From contig NZ_JFCA01000021.1 of assembly GCF_000612585.1 (NCBI RefSeq), positions 51,367-115,366 of the forward strand: a stretch of 64,000 nucleotides of DNA, in the 5' to 3' direction. Each line of letters opens with the position of its first letter. Position 1 is the first letter of the stretch. The stretch is from Pseudomonas sp. CHM02. Lineage in GTDB: Bacteria > Pseudomonadota > Gammaproteobacteria > Pseudomonadales > Pseudomonadaceae. The notes below the pieces were generated by a model. The model ran no database searches. It was given only the letters and a program-made list of their open reading frames with translations, and was not told the DNA's origin. Both the position numbers and the translations under genes were made by a program. Shown piece after piece: positions 1-10,392 of this stretch.

Positions 1-504
1 GTAGAGGTCACGTCGGAAGGTGCCCTGCTCGACCATCTCGTGCAGGGCGTGCTGGGCAGACGCGATCACGCGCATGTCTACCGGTATGAATCGGGTGGAG
101 CCTAAACGCTCCACCCCACGGGACTCCAAAACGCGTAACAGCTTGGCTTGCAGCGTCAGCGGCATGCTATCGATCTCATCGAGGTACAAGGTACCCAGAT
201 GGGCCGCTTCAACGAATCCGGCCCGGGATTGCATGGCGCCCGTATAGGCGCCAGTGTTTACGCCGAACAACTGGCTCTCGGCGAGGCTTTCCGGAATGGC
301 GGCACAGTTGATTGCAACGAAGTTTCCTTTGCGCCGGGACAGGTGGTGTATACGCTGTGCCAGCGTATCTTTACCGGTACCTGTTTCTCCCAGCAGGAGA
401 ATATCTATATCGAGGGGGGCCGTGTTGTTTACAGTCGCTTCGATGCTCGGGCAATCAGAAAAAGTTATATCTGTCATAAGCCTGTTCTGGCTGAGCGTTG
501 ACAC
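1..504 (-). CDS. HrpR/HrpS-like sigma-54 enhancer-binding regulator (partial, 3' end off window)
   Basis: The first ~168 residues of an AAA+ sigma-54 activator are visible, and the rest lies beyond base 1. There is no receiver domain: the AAA+ module begins about 30 residues in, with Walker A GETGTGKDT, then NCAAIPESLAES, a GAYTGA version of the sigma-54-contacting GAFTGA loop, and Walker B LYLDEID. A short N-terminus and the phrase LYLDEIDSMPL match what I recall of HrpR/HrpS, which activate hrpL in type III secretion clusters. The GTG at 504 has a GGAG motif (514-517) at good spacing; the ATG at 477 has none, so I chose GTG. The gene probably marks the border of a T3SS (rsp/hrp) cluster. 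Other sigma-54 activators cannot be excluded. Confidence 0.75.
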   Translation of the reverse strand, partial: MSTLSQNRLMTDITFSDCPSIEATVNNTAPLDIDILLLGETGTGKDTLAQRIHHLSRRKGNFVAINCAAIPESLAESQLFGVNTGAYTGAMQSRAGFVEAAHLGTLYLDEIDSMPLTLQAKLLRVLESRGVERLGSTRFIPVDMRVIASAQHALHEMVEQGTFRRDLY

Positions 505-829
505 AGTATTTTGCTCCAGTGCGTTGGCCGCTTTTTAAAGGGCTATTCCCTGTGCGTTCAGTTAAACAGGATTTTTTTATATTGTCATGATCTTGTCAGG
601 GCATCAGGTAACTTTAAAAGTGTGAGTGGTAATTAGTCATTGGGTTTGAATTTAAATGAGTAAACTTGGCCGTGTTATGTAAGAGAAGTCTTAATATTGC
701 AGGGAATAACTTTAATGGGGCGGCTTTTTGGGTATATATGTAAAGCAGTCTTGCTCATGAGGTTCCCACATGAGAGGACCTATCAGGTTATTTCAATGTC
801 CGACATTCGATGAGAATCAAGCGCGCACA
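505..829. other. AT-rich intergenic stretch, no gene seen
   Basis: About 325 bases between the HrpR/S-like gene and the ychF terminator. Composition is clearly more AT-rich than the neighbouring genes, with several TTTAAA/TTAATA runs, as expected at the edge of an acquired island. A small inverted repeat CTCATG...CATGAG lies near 754-774. No convincing coding frame was found. The promoter of the flanking regulator presumably lies in the first 150 bases, but no clear -35/-10 pair could be assigned. Confidence 0.5.
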
Positions 830-830
830 A

Positions 831-859
831 AAAAGCCGATGCAATGCATCGGCTTTTTA
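831..859 (-). terminator. Rho-independent terminator of ychF
   Basis: Perfect stem GCCGATGC/GCATCGGC around a short loop, flanked by A-runs on one side and T-runs on the other. It can act in both directions, and it lies 27 bases beyond the ychF stop on the minus strand. Confidence 0.85.
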
Positions 860-885
860 TTTACAGCGTAAACCGCAGGTAACGC

Positions 886-1986
886 TTACACGTTGAAACG
901 GAAGTGCATCACATCGCCATCTTTAACGATGTAATCCTTGCCTTCCAGGCGCCATTTGCCCGCTTCCTTGGTACCGGCTTCACCCTTGTACTGGATGAAG
1001 TCGTTGTAGGCGATCACTTCGGCGCGGATAAAGCCTTTTTCGAAGTCGGTGTGGATCACGCCAGCGGCCTGTGGCGCGGTGGCGCCGACCTTGACGGTCC
1101 AGGCGCGGACTTCTTCGACACCCGCGGTGAAGTAGGTCTGCAGGTTGAGCATCTCGTAACCGGCGCGGATCACGCGATTCAGGCCAGGCTCTTCCAGGCC
1201 CAGGGCCTCGAGGAACATGTCCTTTTCTTCGCCGTCATCGAGTTCGGCGATTTCGGCTTCGATCTTGTTGCACACCGGAACAACGATAGCGCCTTCTTCG
1301 TCGGCGATGGCCTTGACCACGTCGAGCAGCGGGTTGTTCTCGAAACCATCTTCGGCGACGTTGGCGATGTACATCACAGGTTTGGTGGTCAGCAGGTGGA
1401 AGCCTTTGATCACGGCCTTTTCGTCAGCGCCCATGTTCTTCATCAGGCTGCGAGCAGGCTTGCCTTCGGTGAAGTGCGCGATCAATTGCTCCAGCAGGCC
1501 TTTCTGGACCACGGCGTCCTTGTCGCCGCCTTTCGCGTTGCGTGCGACTTTCTGCAGTTGCTTCTCGCAGCTGTCGAGGTCGGCGAAGATCAGTTCCAGG
1601 TCAATGATCTCGATGTCGCGCTTCGGGTCGACGCTGTTGGAGACGTGAATCACGTTCTCGTCTTCAAAGCAGCGGACCACGTGGGCGATGGCATCGGTCT
1701 CACGAATGTTGGCCAGGAACTTGTTGCCCAGGCCTTCGCCTTTCGATGCGCCGGCAACCAGGCCTGCGATGTCGACGAATTCCATGGTGGTCGGCAGGAT
1801 GCGCTTGGGATTGACGATGGCCGCCAGAGCCTCCAAGCGCGGATCGGGCATAGGCACGATGCCGCTGTTGGGCTCGATGGTGCAGAAGGGGAAGTTCTCC
1901 GCTGCAATACCGGACTTGGTCAGGGCGTTGAACAGGGTGGATTTGCCGACGTTGGGCAGGCCGACGATGCCGCAATTGAATCCCAT
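886..1986 (-). CDS. ychF: Redox-regulated ATPase/GTPase YchF (OLA1 family)
   Basis: 366 aa, the usual size of bacterial YchF. The start [17 protein letters not shown] carries the P-loop at residues 9-16. An NKIE motif replaces the canonical NKxD guanine-specificity motif near residue 240, the family hallmark linked to ATP preference, and a TGS domain forms the C-terminus. YchF is a cytosolic P-loop NTPase associated with ribosomes and with negative control of the oxidative stress response. The start is supported by GAGGGG upstream of the ATG. It is the last gene of a rplY-pth-ychF cluster, 21 bases after pth, and is followed by a strong terminator. Confidence 0.97.
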   Translation of the reverse strand: MGFNCGIVGLPNVGKSTLFNALTKSGIAAENFPFCTIEPNSGIVPMPDPRLEALAAIVNPKRILPTTMEFVDIAGLVAGASKGEGLGNKFLANIRETDAIAHVVRCFEDENVIHVSNSVDPKRDIEIIDLELIFADLDSCEKQLQKVARNAKGGDKDAVVQKGLLEQLIAHFTEGKPARSLMKNMGADEKAVIKGFHLLTTKPVMYIANVAEDGFENNPLLDVVKAIADEEGAIVVPVCNKIEAEIAELDDGEEKDMFLEALGLEEPGLNRVIRAGYEMLNLQTYFTAGVEEVRAWTVKVGATAPQAAGVIHTDFEKGFIRAEVIAYNDFIQYKGEAGTKEAGKWRLEGKDYIVKDGDVMHFRFNV

Positions 1987-2007
1987 GGTGTTTCCCCTCG
2001 GTAAGAG

Positions 2008-2592
2008 TCAGGCCTTCTGGCTGTGCAGGTTTTTCATCGCGCGGTTCCATTCACCGGCGAAGATATCCGGCAGCACGCCGAGGGCAAAGTCGATGCTGGC
2101 ATCGAGTTTTTCCTGTTCGGCGCGTGGCGCACGACCCAGGACGAAATTTGAAACCATACTGGCAACGCCTGGGTGGCCAATGCCGAGCCGCAGACGGTAG
2201 AAATTATTCTGATTGCCCAACTGCGCGATGATGTCGCGCAGGCCGTTGTGCCCGCCATGCCCGCCGCCCAGCTTGAGCTTGGCAACACCGGGTGGCAGGT
2301 CCAGTTCGTCATGGGCCACCAGGATTTCCTCGGGTTTGATCCGGAAGAAGCCCGCAAGCGCCGCGACAGCCTGGCCGCTGCGGTTCATGTAGGTGGTGGG
2401 AATCAGCAGACGAACATCCTGACCCTGGTGCGAGAAGCGCCCGGTCAGGCCAAAATATTTGCGATCGGCCACCAGGTTCACACCTTGGGCGTGGGCGATG
2501 CGCTCAACAAAAAGGGCCCCCGCGTTATGCCGGGTCTGTTCGTATTCGGCGCCTGGATTTCCCAGGCCAACGATCAGTTTAATGGCAGTCAC
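2008..2592 (-). CDS. pth: Peptidyl-tRNA hydrolase
   Basis: Cleaves the ester bond of peptidyl-tRNA released from stalled ribosomes, recycling tRNA in the cytosol. The protein begins (GTG)[13 protein letters not shown] and has the catalytic His in TRHNAG (residue 22) and the conserved DELDLPPG segment. A longer upstream frame exists to 2661, but family alignment starts at TAIKLIV, and a GGAAGG motif precedes the GTG at 2592. That gives 194 aa, normal for the family. It lies between rplY and ychF on the same strand, a common gammaproteobacterial arrangement linking translation quality-control genes. Confidence 0.96.
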   Translation of the reverse strand: MTAIKLIVGLGNPGAEYEQTRHNAGALFVERIAHAQGVNLVADRKYFGLTGRFSHQGQDVRLLIPTTYMNRSGQAVAALAGFFRIKPEEILVAHDELDLPPGVAKLKLGGGHGGHNGLRDIIAQLGNQNNFYRLRLGIGHPGVASMVSNFVLGRAPRAEQEKLDASIDFALGVLPDIFAGEWNRAMKNLHSQKA

Positions 2593-2759
2593 GACAGGGG
2601 CCCTTCCTTTGGAGTTGTGGATAAGATCGCCAGACCTGGGTGCGGCGAAAGTGGACAACACTACATCATTTACTCAAGAGTAAACGCCGCGTTATCGCCC
2701 GCTTTCTCGCTACGTTTCGGTCCGCGATGTTTCCTCAAGCTCCGGCAATACAGAGTGAA

Positions 2760-3356
2760 TTACTCTGCAGCGCCTTCTTCAGCTTCTGGAGCAACGCGTG
2801 GAGCGTGAACGTTGGCAACAGCTTTGTCATCACCGTGAGCCAGTGCGACAAACTCAACGCCTTTAGGCGCTTTGAGGTCGGACAGGTGGATGATGGCGCC
2901 AACTTCAGCAGCCGACAGGTCGACTTCGATGAACTCAGGCAGGTCTTTCGGCAGGCAGGTCACTTCGATTTCGTTCACAACGTGAGAAATCTCGCCGCCT
3001 TTCTTGATCGGTGCTTCTTCACCGACGAAGTGCACAGGGACGATAGCGGTCAGCTTCTGGCCAGCCACAACGCGAACGAAGTCAGCGTGCATGATGAACT
3101 GCTTGGACGGGTGACGTTGCATCGCTTTAACGATGACGTTCTGCTTGGCGCCGTCGACGTTCAGCTCGATAACGTGGCTGTAGGCAGCTTCGTTTTCGAA
3201 CAGCTTGGCGATTTCCTTGGCCAGGATGGTCACGGATTCAGCAGGCTTGTTACCACCGTATACAACGGCTGGGATGTTGGCGGCGTGACGCAGGCGGCGG
3301 CTCGCACCTTTCCCCAGGTCAGTACGCGCTTGGGCGTTCAGAGTAAAGTCAGTCAT
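2760..3356 (-). CDS. rplY: 50S ribosomal protein L25 / general stress protein Ctc
   Basis: 198 aa: an N-terminal L25 5S-rRNA-binding domain (about residues 1-95, starting [20 protein letters not shown]) and a C-terminal TL5/CTC beta domain, ending in an acidic, Ala-rich tail. This is the long Ctc form typical of pseudomonads rather than the short E. coli L25. It binds 5S rRNA in the large subunit. It is first in the rplY-pth-ychF group and lies downstream of the prs terminator, so it probably has its own promoter in 3357-3420. Confidence 0.96.
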   Translation of the reverse strand: MTDFTLNAQARTDLGKGASRRLRHAANIPAVVYGGNKPAESVTILAKEIAKLFENEAAYSHVIELNVDGAKQNVIVKAMQRHPSKQFIMHADFVRVVAGQKLTAIVPVHFVGEEAPIKKGGEISHVVNEIEVTCLPKDLPEFIEVDLSAAEVGAIIHLSDLKAPKGVEFVALAHGDDKAVANVHAPRVAPEAEEGAAE

Positions 3357-3420
3357 TTTGTATCTCCAAAATAGCCATCATCGAGCGGCGTTTGCGACCA
3401 GCGCCAGACTCGACATGGGC

Positions 3421-3463
3421 AAAAAAGCCCCGCCCCAACAGAATGTCGGGGCGGGGCGCTTTT
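3421..3463 (-). terminator. Rho-independent terminator of prs
   Basis: Ten-base perfect stem GCCCCGCCCC/GGGGCGGGGC with an 11-base loop, followed on the minus strand by a T run (A run at 3421-3426 on the plus strand). It lies between the prs stop and rplY. Confidence 0.85.
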
Positions 3464-3493
3464 CGTCAGTGAGATGTACCGAAGGTTTGACCC

Positions 3494-4435
3494 TTAACGG
3501 AACATCGCGCTGATCGATTCTTCATTGCTGATGCGGCGAACCGCCTCGGCAACAACCGGTGCGATATCCAGTTGACGGATACGCGAACAGGCTTGAGCAG
3601 CAGCGGACAACGGAATGGTGTTGGTCACCACCAGTTCGTCCAGCATGGAATTTTCGATGTTCTCGATCGCTCGGCCAGACAGCACAGGGTGTGTGCAGTA
3701 GGCGAAGACTTTTGCTGCACCGTGCTCTTTCAAGGCTTTCGCCGCGTGGCACAGGGTGCCGGCGGTGTCGACCATGTCATCGACCAGAATACAGGTACGC
3801 CCTTCGACATCACCGATGATATGCATCACTTCAGAGTGATTGGCTTTCTCGCGGCGTTTGTCGATGATCCCGAGGTCCACGCCCAGGGATTTGGCAACAG
3901 CCCGTGCACGCACGACGCCACCAATGTCCGGGGACACGATCATCAGGTTTTCAAAGCGCTGGTCTTCGATGTCATCCACCAATACTGGGGAGCCGTAGAT
4001 GTTATCTACCGGAATATCGAAGAACCCCTGGATTTGGTCAGCGTGCAGGTCAACCGTGAGAACACGGTCGATACCTACCACGGTCAGCATGTCAGCAACG
4101 ACTTTCGCGCTGATGGCCACACGTGCGGAACGCGGACGGCGATCCTGACGGGCATAACCAAAGTAAGGGATTACAGCTGTGATTCGAGTCGCTGAGGAGC
4201 GGCGGAAGGCATCAGCCATCACGACGAGTTCCATCAGGTTATCGTTGGTCGGAGCGCAAGTCGGCTGAATAATGAAGACGTCTTTACCGCGGACGTTTTC
4301 ATTGATCTCGGCTGTAATTTCGCCGTCGGAGAATTTACCGACAGAGATGTCACCGAGAGGGATATGCAGCTGACGTACGACACGTCGAGCCAGATCGGGG
4401 TTAGCGTTCCCCGTAAAGACCATCATCTTGGACAC
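3494..4435 (-). CDS. prs: Ribose-phosphate pyrophosphokinase
   Basis: Makes PRPP from ribose-5-phosphate and ATP for purine, pyrimidine, histidine, tryptophan and NAD synthesis. 313 aa, class I size. Seen: N-terminus [19 protein letters not shown], the cation/ATP-binding [11 protein letters not shown] segment, and the PRPP-binding loop [10 protein letters not shown]. It is the gene next to tRNA-Gln and ispE, the classic ispE-tRNA-prs arrangement of gammaproteobacteria, and the whole block is transcribed on the minus strand. It ends in a strong terminator. Confidence 0.98.
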   Translation of the reverse strand: MSKMMVFTGNANPDLARRVVRQLHIPLGDISVGKFSDGEITAEINENVRGKDVFIIQPTCAPTNDNLMELVVMADAFRRSSATRITAVIPYFGYARQDRRPRSARVAISAKVVADMLTVVGIDRVLTVDLHADQIQGFFDIPVDNIYGSPVLVDDIEDQRFENLMIVSPDIGGVVRARAVAKSLGVDLGIIDKRREKANHSEVMHIIGDVEGRTCILVDDMVDTAGTLCHAAKALKEHGAAKVFAYCTHPVLSGRAIENIENSMLDELVVTNTIPLSAAAQACSRIRQLDIAPVVAEAVRRISNEESISAMFR

Positions 4436-4481
4436 GCGCAGTACCTAGAGGCTGAGGGTAACCTGGATGAGTATAGGAAAA

Positions 4482-4556
4482 TGGCAGGGGCGGCTGGATT
4501 CGAACCAACGCATGGCAGGATCAAAACCTGCTGCCTTACCGCTTGGCGACGCCCCT
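4482..4556 (-). tRNA. tRNA-Gln (anticodon TTG)
   Basis: 75 nt including encoded CCA. Acceptor stem AGGGGCG/CGCCCCT with discriminator G, anticodon loop TTTTGAT giving TTG, and T-arm GGTTCGAATCC. It sits between ispE and prs and is probably co-transcribed with them. Confidence 0.97.
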
Positions 4557-4593
4557 GTATCTGTTGCAACGAGTGCCTAACACTCGGTTCCTT

Positions 4594-5445
4594 TTAGAGC
4601 AGACTTTGCAGCTTGCGATGCAACATCGAAACGTTGCTTCCCTTTGCTACAAACCCTGTAAGGGTCTCTGTAAGAAGGGCCGAGACTTTATCAGCTTCAG
4701 CTTTGCTTGGGAAGCCCCCAAACACACAACTTCCAGTGCCGGTTAATTTTGCTTCGGTAAATTTACCTAACAAATTCAAAGCGTTACGTACCTCTGGATA
4801 ACGCCTTGCTACAACCGGTAAGCAGTCATTTCGACTGTTTCCCTTGGGAACGGGGCGCACTTTAATGGGAGGAGAGTTACGTGTCAACAGTGGATCTGAA
4901 AAAATTTCTGCTGTACTTACAGATACTTGCGGAACAAGCACGACATACCACGGCTCTTCGGGGTATTCCGGGGTGAGTTTCTCGCCCACACCCTCGGCGA
5001 AAGCCGCATGCCCACGCACGAAAACCGGGACGTCCGCGCCCAGCGTCAGGCCCAGCGCCGCCAGGCGATCGTGGTCCCAGCCCAGTTGCCACAAGTGGTT
5101 CAGACCCAGCAAAGTTGTCGCGGCATTCGAGCTGCCACCGCCGATACCGCCGCCCATGGGCAGGATCTTGTCGATCCAGATATCGATGCCGAGCCGGCAG
5201 CCGGATTGTTCCTGGAGTTTTTTCGCCGCTTTCACGATCAGGTTGCTGTCATGAGGCACACCTTCGAATTCGGTGTGCAACTGGATGACGCCATCGTCGC
5301 GCACGGCGAACGTCAGCTCATCGCCGTAGTCGAGAAATTGAAACAGCGTCTGCAACTCGTGATAGCCGTCTTCACGGCGACCCAGGATGTGCAGCATCAG
5401 ATTGAGTTTGGCCGGGGAGGGCAGGGTCAATGTTTGTACGGACAC
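4594..5445 (-). CDS. ispE: 4-diphosphocytidyl-2-C-methyl-D-erythritol kinase
   Basis: GHMP-family kinase of the MEP isoprenoid pathway that phosphorylates the 2-hydroxyl of CDP-methylerythritol. 283 aa. The N-terminal [12 protein letters not shown] substrate motif and the glycine-rich ATP-binding loop [17 protein letters not shown] (around residue 95) are clear. It lies one base after lolB, in the lolB-ispE-tRNA-Gln-prs order usual in Pseudomonas and enterics. Confidence 0.97.
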   Translation of the reverse strand: MSVQTLTLPSPAKLNLMLHILGRREDGYHELQTLFQFLDYGDELTFAVRDDGVIQLHTEFEGVPHDSNLIVKAAKKLQEQSGCRLGIDIWIDKILPMGGGIGGGSSNAATTLLGLNHLWQLGWDHDRLAALGLTLGADVPVFVRGHAAFAEGVGEKLTPEYPEEPWYVVLVPQVSVSTAEIFSDPLLTRNSPPIKVRPVPKGNSRNDCLPVVARRYPEVRNALNLLGKFTEAKLTGTGSCVFGGFPSKAEADKVSALLTETLTGFVAKGSNVSMLHRKLQSLL

Positions 5446-5446
5446 G

Positions 5447-6064
5447 TTATTGCCCCAGCTTGCGCGGTTGCCAGTCCTTGATCACCAGCGTGACGTCAAG
5501 GTCAGTGCCATGCAGCTTGATGCGCTCAGGCAGCCAATAACCGCTTTGTTCCACGTAGCTCAAATATTCGACCTGCCAGCCATCCTGCTCCAGTGTGGCC
5601 AGACGGCTGTCGCCGTTCAGGCCCAGACGGCTCTTGCTGTCAGGCGCGGGCAGGCCGCGTACCCACCAGACCAGGTGAGACACCGGCAGCTTCCAGCCAA
5701 TCTGCTCTTCCAGCAGGGCTTCTGGCGAAGTCGCTTCATAGCGACCCTGGTTGGCCACTTCGAGGCTGACTTGACCCGGACGGCCGGTCAGGCGGGCTGC
5801 GCCGCGACCGAGCGGGCCGGAGAGGCGAATGTCGTAGTAATCCTGGCGTTGCAGCCAGAACAAGGTGCCGCTGCCAGAGTCTTTCGGCGCACGTACACCG
5901 ACTTTGCCTTCGATCTGCCAGCCATCGATGCTACTGAGCTGATCCTTGTGCTGCTTCCATTGCGCCGGGTTGCCCTGACCCTCAACGGATTCACGGGCAC
6001 CGAAGCCCGCGCAACCGGCGAGCAGGGCGATGAAACTGAAAACGACAATGTGGCGCAAGAACAT
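5447..6064 (-). CDS. lolB: Outer-membrane lipoprotein receptor LolB
   Basis: Accepts lipoproteins from LolA at the outer membrane and inserts them. 205 aa; the N-terminus [18 protein letters not shown] is a type II signal peptide with lipobox LAGC, so the protein itself is a lipoprotein. The body matches the LolB beta-barrel fold ([16 protein letters not shown]-like strands). It is separated from ispE by one base and from the upstream TPR lipoprotein gene by four bases, so all three are likely one transcript. Confidence 0.95.
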   Translation of the reverse strand: MFLRHIVVFSFIALLAGCAGFGARESVEGQGNPAQWKQHKDQLSSIDGWQIEGKVGVRAPKDSGSGTLFWLQRQDYYDIRLSGPLGRGAARLTGRPGQVSLEVANQGRYEATSPEALLEEQIGWKLPVSHLVWWVRGLPAPDSKSRLGLNGDSRLATLEQDGWQVEYLSYVEQSGYWLPERIKLHGTDLDVTLVIKDWQPRKLGQ

Positions 6065-6068
6065 AAGC

Positions 6069-7793
6069 TTAAAGGGTCTCGGATCCGGTCAGGCGCTTGA
6101 TGGTGCCGCGCAGGATGGGGCTTTCGGGTTGTTCCTTGAGGAATTTTTCCCAGATCTGGCGTGCTTCGCGCTGCTTGCCGTTGGCCCACAGCACTTCGCC
6201 CAGGTGAGCGGCGACTTCCTGGTCCGGGAAGCGCTCCAGTGCCTGGCGCAGCAAGCGTTCGGCTTCGTCCAGGTTGCCCAGGCGGTAGTTCACCCAGCCG
6301 AGGCTGTCGAGTACGGCCGGGTCTTCCGGGTTGAGCTTGTGAGCTTGTTCGATCAGCTCCTTGGCTTCGGCGTAGCGCGTGGTGCGGTCGGACAGGGTAT
6401 AACCCAGGGCGTTGAGGGCCATGGCATTGTCCGGGTCGCGCTTGATGATCAGGCGCAGGTCTTTTTCCATCTGCGCCAGGTCATTGCGTTTTTCCGCCTG
6501 CATGGCGCGGGTGTACAGCAGGTTCAGATCGTCGGGGAATTGCAGCAGGGCTTGTTGCAGTAGTTTCCACGCACGCTCGCCCTGATTGTTGGCCGACAGG
6601 GTTTCGGCCTGGATCAGGTACAGCTGGATCGCATAGTCCGGTTCGGCATCCCGCGCAGCGGCCAGGCGTTTCTCCGCCTCGTCGGTACGACCGTTGCTCA
6701 TCAGGATGTCGGCCTGGCGCAATTGGGCCGGCAGGTAGTCGTTGCCGGGGCCGACCTGGGCGTATTCGAGCAGCGCAGCCTGCGGGTCGTTGCGTTCCTC
6801 GGCAATACGGCCGAGGTTCAGGTGCGCCGAGTCCACATGGCTTTCACGCTGGATCAGTTCTTCCAGATAGCCTTTGGCCTCGTCCCAGGCCTTGGCTTCC
6901 AGGCACACCAGCGCCAGGGAATAACGCAGCTCGTCGTCGTCCGGGTATTGCTGGACGAGATTGGCGAACTGCACCTTGGCGTCCTCCATGCGGTCCTGTT
7001 CCACCAGCATGCGGGCGTAAGTCAGGCGCAGGCGCTTGTCATCCGGGTATTTCTTGATGCTTTTTTCCAGCAGCGGAATTGCTTCCTTGCCGCGATTGAG
7101 GTTCTGCAGCAAGCGTGCGCGCAACAGGATCGGGGCGATCTCGCCTTCTTCCGGCGGGTTCTGCTCCAGCAGCTTCAGCGCGGCGTCGGCTTCGTCGTCC
7201 TGTTGCAACAGCAGTGCCTTGCCGAACACCAATTGGCTGTTTTTCGGATGCTTTTGCAGCAGGCGGTCGAAACTCTTCATCAGGCCGTTGCGGGTGTCCT
7301 GGTCGGTGTCGGCAGCCGACAGCGCGAGGAAGTCGAAATGGGTGTCGCCCTTGCCCTGCAGGACTTTCTCCATATAGACCATGGAGTCGTCATAACGCCC
7401 GGCACGCGCCAGTTGAATGGCGGCCGCCCGTTGTGCTTCCAGGTCGTCCGGGGCGTTTTTCGCCCAGATCAGCGACGTGTCCAGCGCAGCCTGGTCGGCG
7501 CCCAGGTATTCGGCGATACGGAAGGCCCGCTCGGAAATCCCCGGATCCTGAGTGTTGATGGCCTGGGTCACGTAGTTATCCAGCGCAATGTCGAAGCGAT
7601 TGCGTTGGCCGGCCAGCTCCGCGGTCAGCAGGCTGTACACCGTTTCTTCACTGAACGAGGAATAAACCTTGGGTTTTTCAGGGGCGGGGGTGCTGTCTTC
7701 CACCGGCGGCGTACCGTCCGGCGACACGGGTGCCATGGCCTGGCAGCCGCTGAGGAAGACAAAAGCAAGGAGCAACGCGGAAGATCTATTCAT
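6069..7793 (-). CDS. TPR-repeat outer-membrane lipoprotein
   Basis: 574 aa. The signal peptide ends at lipobox LSGC (residue 17), followed by a Pro-rich linker and then a long series of tetratricopeptide repeats (for example residues ~195-350 and ~440-560, with repeated A-x-Y-x-L-G-x-x-x patterns). Its partners are unknown; TPR lipoproteins usually act as scaffolds in the periplasm. It is first in the cluster with lolB and ispE, a conserved Pseudomonas neighbourhood, and its gene is divergent from hemA. I cannot give a specific biochemical role. Confidence 0.88.
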   Translation of the reverse strand: MNRSSALLLAFVFLSGCQAMAPVSPDGTPPVEDSTPAPEKPKVYSSFSEETVYSLLTAELAGQRNRFDIALDNYVTQAINTQDPGISERAFRIAEYLGADQAALDTSLIWAKNAPDDLEAQRAAAIQLARAGRYDDSMVYMEKVLQGKGDTHFDFLALSAADTDQDTRNGLMKSFDRLLQKHPKNSQLVFGKALLLQQDDEADAALKLLEQNPPEEGEIAPILLRARLLQNLNRGKEAIPLLEKSIKKYPDDKRLRLTYARMLVEQDRMEDAKVQFANLVQQYPDDDELRYSLALVCLEAKAWDEAKGYLEELIQRESHVDSAHLNLGRIAEERNDPQAALLEYAQVGPGNDYLPAQLRQADILMSNGRTDEAEKRLAAARDAEPDYAIQLYLIQAETLSANNQGERAWKLLQQALLQFPDDLNLLYTRAMQAEKRNDLAQMEKDLRLIIKRDPDNAMALNALGYTLSDRTTRYAEAKELIEQAHKLNPEDPAVLDSLGWVNYRLGNLDEAERLLRQALERFPDQEVAAHLGEVLWANGKQREARQIWEKFLKEQPESPILRGTIKRLTGSETL

Positions 7794-7890
7794 ATAGGAA
7801 GAGGACGACTAACCTGCGGTCGGATCATCATGACACAAGCCTTCGGCCAAACATAACCGGGGCACCCGTAATACGCTTATTGCTCCCCCG

Positions 7891-7911
7891 TGTAGGAGCA
7901 AGCTCGCTCCT
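7891..7911. repeat. Solitary REP-like palindrome
   Basis: TGTAGGAGCAAGCTCGCTCCT forms a perfect AGGAGC/GCTCCT hairpin. It resembles one arm of the Pseudomonas REP family and lies in the 230-base divergent region between the TPR lipoprotein gene and hemA. No partner arm is visible. Confidence 0.6.
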
Positions 7912-8023
7912 GCGCGGATGCCATTTATAGGCACAAGGTATAGGGACAATAGACGACGGTGGTTGTTCTGAATCTTTCGAAGTAGGACAATTGTCGGCTT
8001 CCCGACATCATCAGCGATATTGA

Positions 8024-9313
8024 ATGGCCTTCCTCGCACTCGGTATTAACCACAAGACTGCCTCCGTAGACGTGCGCGAGCGCGTGGCGTTTACGCCAGA
8101 GCAGTTGGTTGAGGCCTTGCAGCAGCTCTGCCGGCTCACCGACAGTCGCGAAGCTGCGATCCTTTCGACCTGCAATCGCAGCGAGCTTTATATAGAGCAG
8201 GAACATCTTTCAGCGGATGTCGTGCTGCGCTGGCTGGCCGATTACCACCATTTGAACCTCGACGACCTGCGCGCGAGCGCTTATGTGCACGAAGAGGATG
8301 CGGCAGTTCGTCACATGATGCGGGTGGCGGCCGGTCTCGATTCGCTGGTGCTGGGTGAACCGCAGATCCTCGGCCAGATGAAGTCCGCCTACGCCGTGGC
8401 GCGTGAGGCCGGCACCGTCGGTCCGTTGCTGGGTCGCCTGTTCCAGGCCACGTTCAATTCGGCCAAGCAGGTGCGCACCGACACCGCCATTGGTGAAAAC
8501 CCGGTGTCCGTGGCATTTGCCGCGGTCAGCCTGGCGAAACAGATCTTCAGTGATTTGCAACGCAGCCAGGCCCTGCTGATCGGCGCCGGCGAGACCATTA
8601 CCCTGGTCGCCCGCCACCTGCATGACCTGGGCGTCAAGCGCATCGTGGTGGCCAACCGTACCCTGGAGCGCGCCAGTATTCTTGCCGAGCAGTTCGGCGC
8701 GCACGCCGTGCTGCTGGCGGATATCCCGGCCGAACTGGTGCGCAGCGATATCGTCATCAGCTCCACTGCCAGCCAGTTGCCGATCCTGGGCAAGGGCGCG
8801 GTCGAGAGCGCATTGAAACTGCGCAAGCACAAACCCATCTTCATGGTGGACATCGCCGTTCCGCGGGATATCGAACCCGAAGTCGGCGAGTTGGACGACG
8901 TTTACCTCTATAGCGTCGACGATCTGCACGAAGTCGTCGCCGAAAACCTCAAGAGCCGCCAGGGCGCTGCCCAGGCCGCCGAGGAAATGGTCAGCACCGG
9001 CGCCGAAGATTTCATGGTGCGCCTGCGCGAGTTGGCGGCGGTGGACGTGCTCAAGGCGTATCGTCAGCAAGGCGAACGCCTGCGCGACGAAGAGCTGATC
9101 AAGGCCCAGCGCTTGCTGGCCAACGGCAGCAGCGCCGAGGAGGTGCTGATGCAACTGGCCCGTGGCCTCACCAACAAGTTGCTCCACGCACCCAGCGTAC
9201 AATTGAAAAAGCTTACCGCCGAAGGCCGCCTCGATGCGCTGGCCATGGCCCAGGAACTCTTTGCCCTCGGTGAGGGCGCGTCAGATAGCTCTTCGGATAA
9301 AAAACCGCAATGA
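8024..9313 (+). CDS. hemA: Glutamyl-tRNA reductase
   Basis: First committed step of C5-pathway tetrapyrrole synthesis: reduces Glu-tRNA to glutamate-1-semialdehyde with NADPH. 429 aa with catalytic Cys50 in STCNRSELY, the tRNA/substrate domain, then a Rossmann NADPH domain ([16 protein letters not shown], around residue 185) and a C-terminal dimerisation helix. The hemA stop overlaps the prfA start by four bases (ATGA), the standard hemA-prfA-prmC coupling. No strong Shine-Dalgarno precedes the ATG. Confidence 0.98.
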   Translation: MAFLALGINHKTASVDVRERVAFTPEQLVEALQQLCRLTDSREAAILSTCNRSELYIEQEHLSADVVLRWLADYHHLNLDDLRASAYVHEEDAAVRHMMRVAAGLDSLVLGEPQILGQMKSAYAVAREAGTVGPLLGRLFQATFNSAKQVRTDTAIGENPVSVAFAAVSLAKQIFSDLQRSQALLIGAGETITLVARHLHDLGVKRIVVANRTLERASILAEQFGAHAVLLADIPAELVRSDIVISSTASQLPILGKGAVESALKLRKHKPIFMVDIAVPRDIEPEVGELDDVYLYSVDDLHEVVAENLKSRQGAAQAAEEMVSTGAEDFMVRLRELAAVDVLKAYRQQGERLRDEELIKAQRLLANGSSAEEVLMQLARGLTNKLLHAPSVQLKKLTAEGRLDALAMAQELFALGEGASDSSSDKKPQ

Positions 9314-10392
9314 AAGCGTCACTGCTCAATAAACTGGACGTGCTCCAGGACCGTTTCGAAGAACTGACCGCCTTGCTCGGCGATAGCGAGGTCATTTCCG
9401 ATCAAACCAAGTTCCGTGCGTATTCCAAGGAATACGCCGAAGTTGAGCCGATTGTGGCGACCTACAAGCACCTGACTAAAGTGCAGGCCGACCTCGAAGG
9501 CGCCCAGGCGCTGCTCAAGGACAGCGACCCGGACATGCGCGAAATGGCCGTGGAAGAAGTCCGCGAAGCCAAGGAAAAGCTGGCCGAGCTGGAAGGTGAC
9601 CTGCAGCGCATGTTGCTGCCCAAGGACCCGAATGACGGGCGCAACGTGTTCCTCGAGATCCGTGCCGGCACCGGTGGTGACGAGGCCGCAATCTTCTCCG
9701 GCGACCTGTTCCGCATGTATTCGCGCTATGCCGAGCGTCGCGGCTGGCGTGTCGAGATACTGTCCGAGAATGAAGGCGAGCACGGCGGCTATAAAGAAGT
9801 CATCGCGCGGGTCGAAGGCGACAACGTCTACGGCAAGCTCAAGTTCGAGTCCGGCGCGCACCGCGTACAGCGCGTGCCCGCGACCGAGTCCCAAGGCCGT
9901 ATCCACACCTCGGCGTGCACCGTCGCAGTGTTGCCCGAGCCGGACGAGCAGGAAGCTATCGAGATCAACCCGGCCGACTTGCGTGTCGACACCTACCGCT
10001 CGTCGGGCGCCGGTGGTCAGCACGTCAACAAGACCGACTCGGCGATCCGTATCACCCACTTGCCCTCGGGCATCGTGGTGGAGTGCCAGGAAGAACGTTC
10101 CCAGCACAAGAACCGAGCGCGGGCGATGTCCTGGCTGTCGGCCAAGCTCAACGACCAGCAGACCAGCGCCGCCGCCAATGCGATTGCCAGCGAGCGCAAG
10201 TTGCTGGTGGGCTCGGGCGACCGCTCCGAACGCATCCGTACTTATAACTTTGCCCAGGGCCGGGTCACCGACCACCGGGTCAACCTCACGCTTTATTCCC
10301 TGGACGAGATCCTCGCCGGTGGCGTTGAAGCAGTGATCGAGCCGTTGCTCGCCGAATACCAGGCCGATCAACTGGCGGCGATAGGTGAATAA
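9310..10392 (+). CDS. prfA: Peptide chain release factor 1
   Basis: Recognises UAA/UAG in the ribosomal A site and triggers peptide release. 360 aa. Stop-codon recognition motif PAT around residue 190 ([10 protein letters not shown]) and the catalytic GGQ at residues 235-237 are intact. It overlaps hemA by four bases and directly abuts prmC, whose product methylates the GGQ glutamine of this protein. Confidence 0.98.
   Translation: MKASLLNKLDVLQDRFEELTALLGDSEVISDQTKFRAYSKEYAEVEPIVATYKHLTKVQADLEGAQALLKDSDPDMREMAVEEVREAKEKLAELEGDLQRMLLPKDPNDGRNVFLEIRAGTGGDEAAIFSGDLFRMYSRYAERRGWRVEILSENEGEHGGYKEVIARVEGDNVYGKLKFESGAHRVQRVPATESQGRIHTSACTVAVLPEPDEQEAIEINPADLRVDTYRSSGAGGQHVNKTDSAIRITHLPSGIVVECQEERSQHKNRARAMSWLSAKLNDQQTSAAANAIASERKLLVGSGDRSERIRTYNFAQGRVTDHRVNLTLYSLDEILAGGVEAVIEPLLAEYQADQLAAIGE

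Noticed and set aside
904..2004. 366-codon open frame on the plus strand opposite ychF
   Set aside because: It mirrors a certain gene in a high-GC genome, has no family features, and its residue pattern is that of an antisense shadow.
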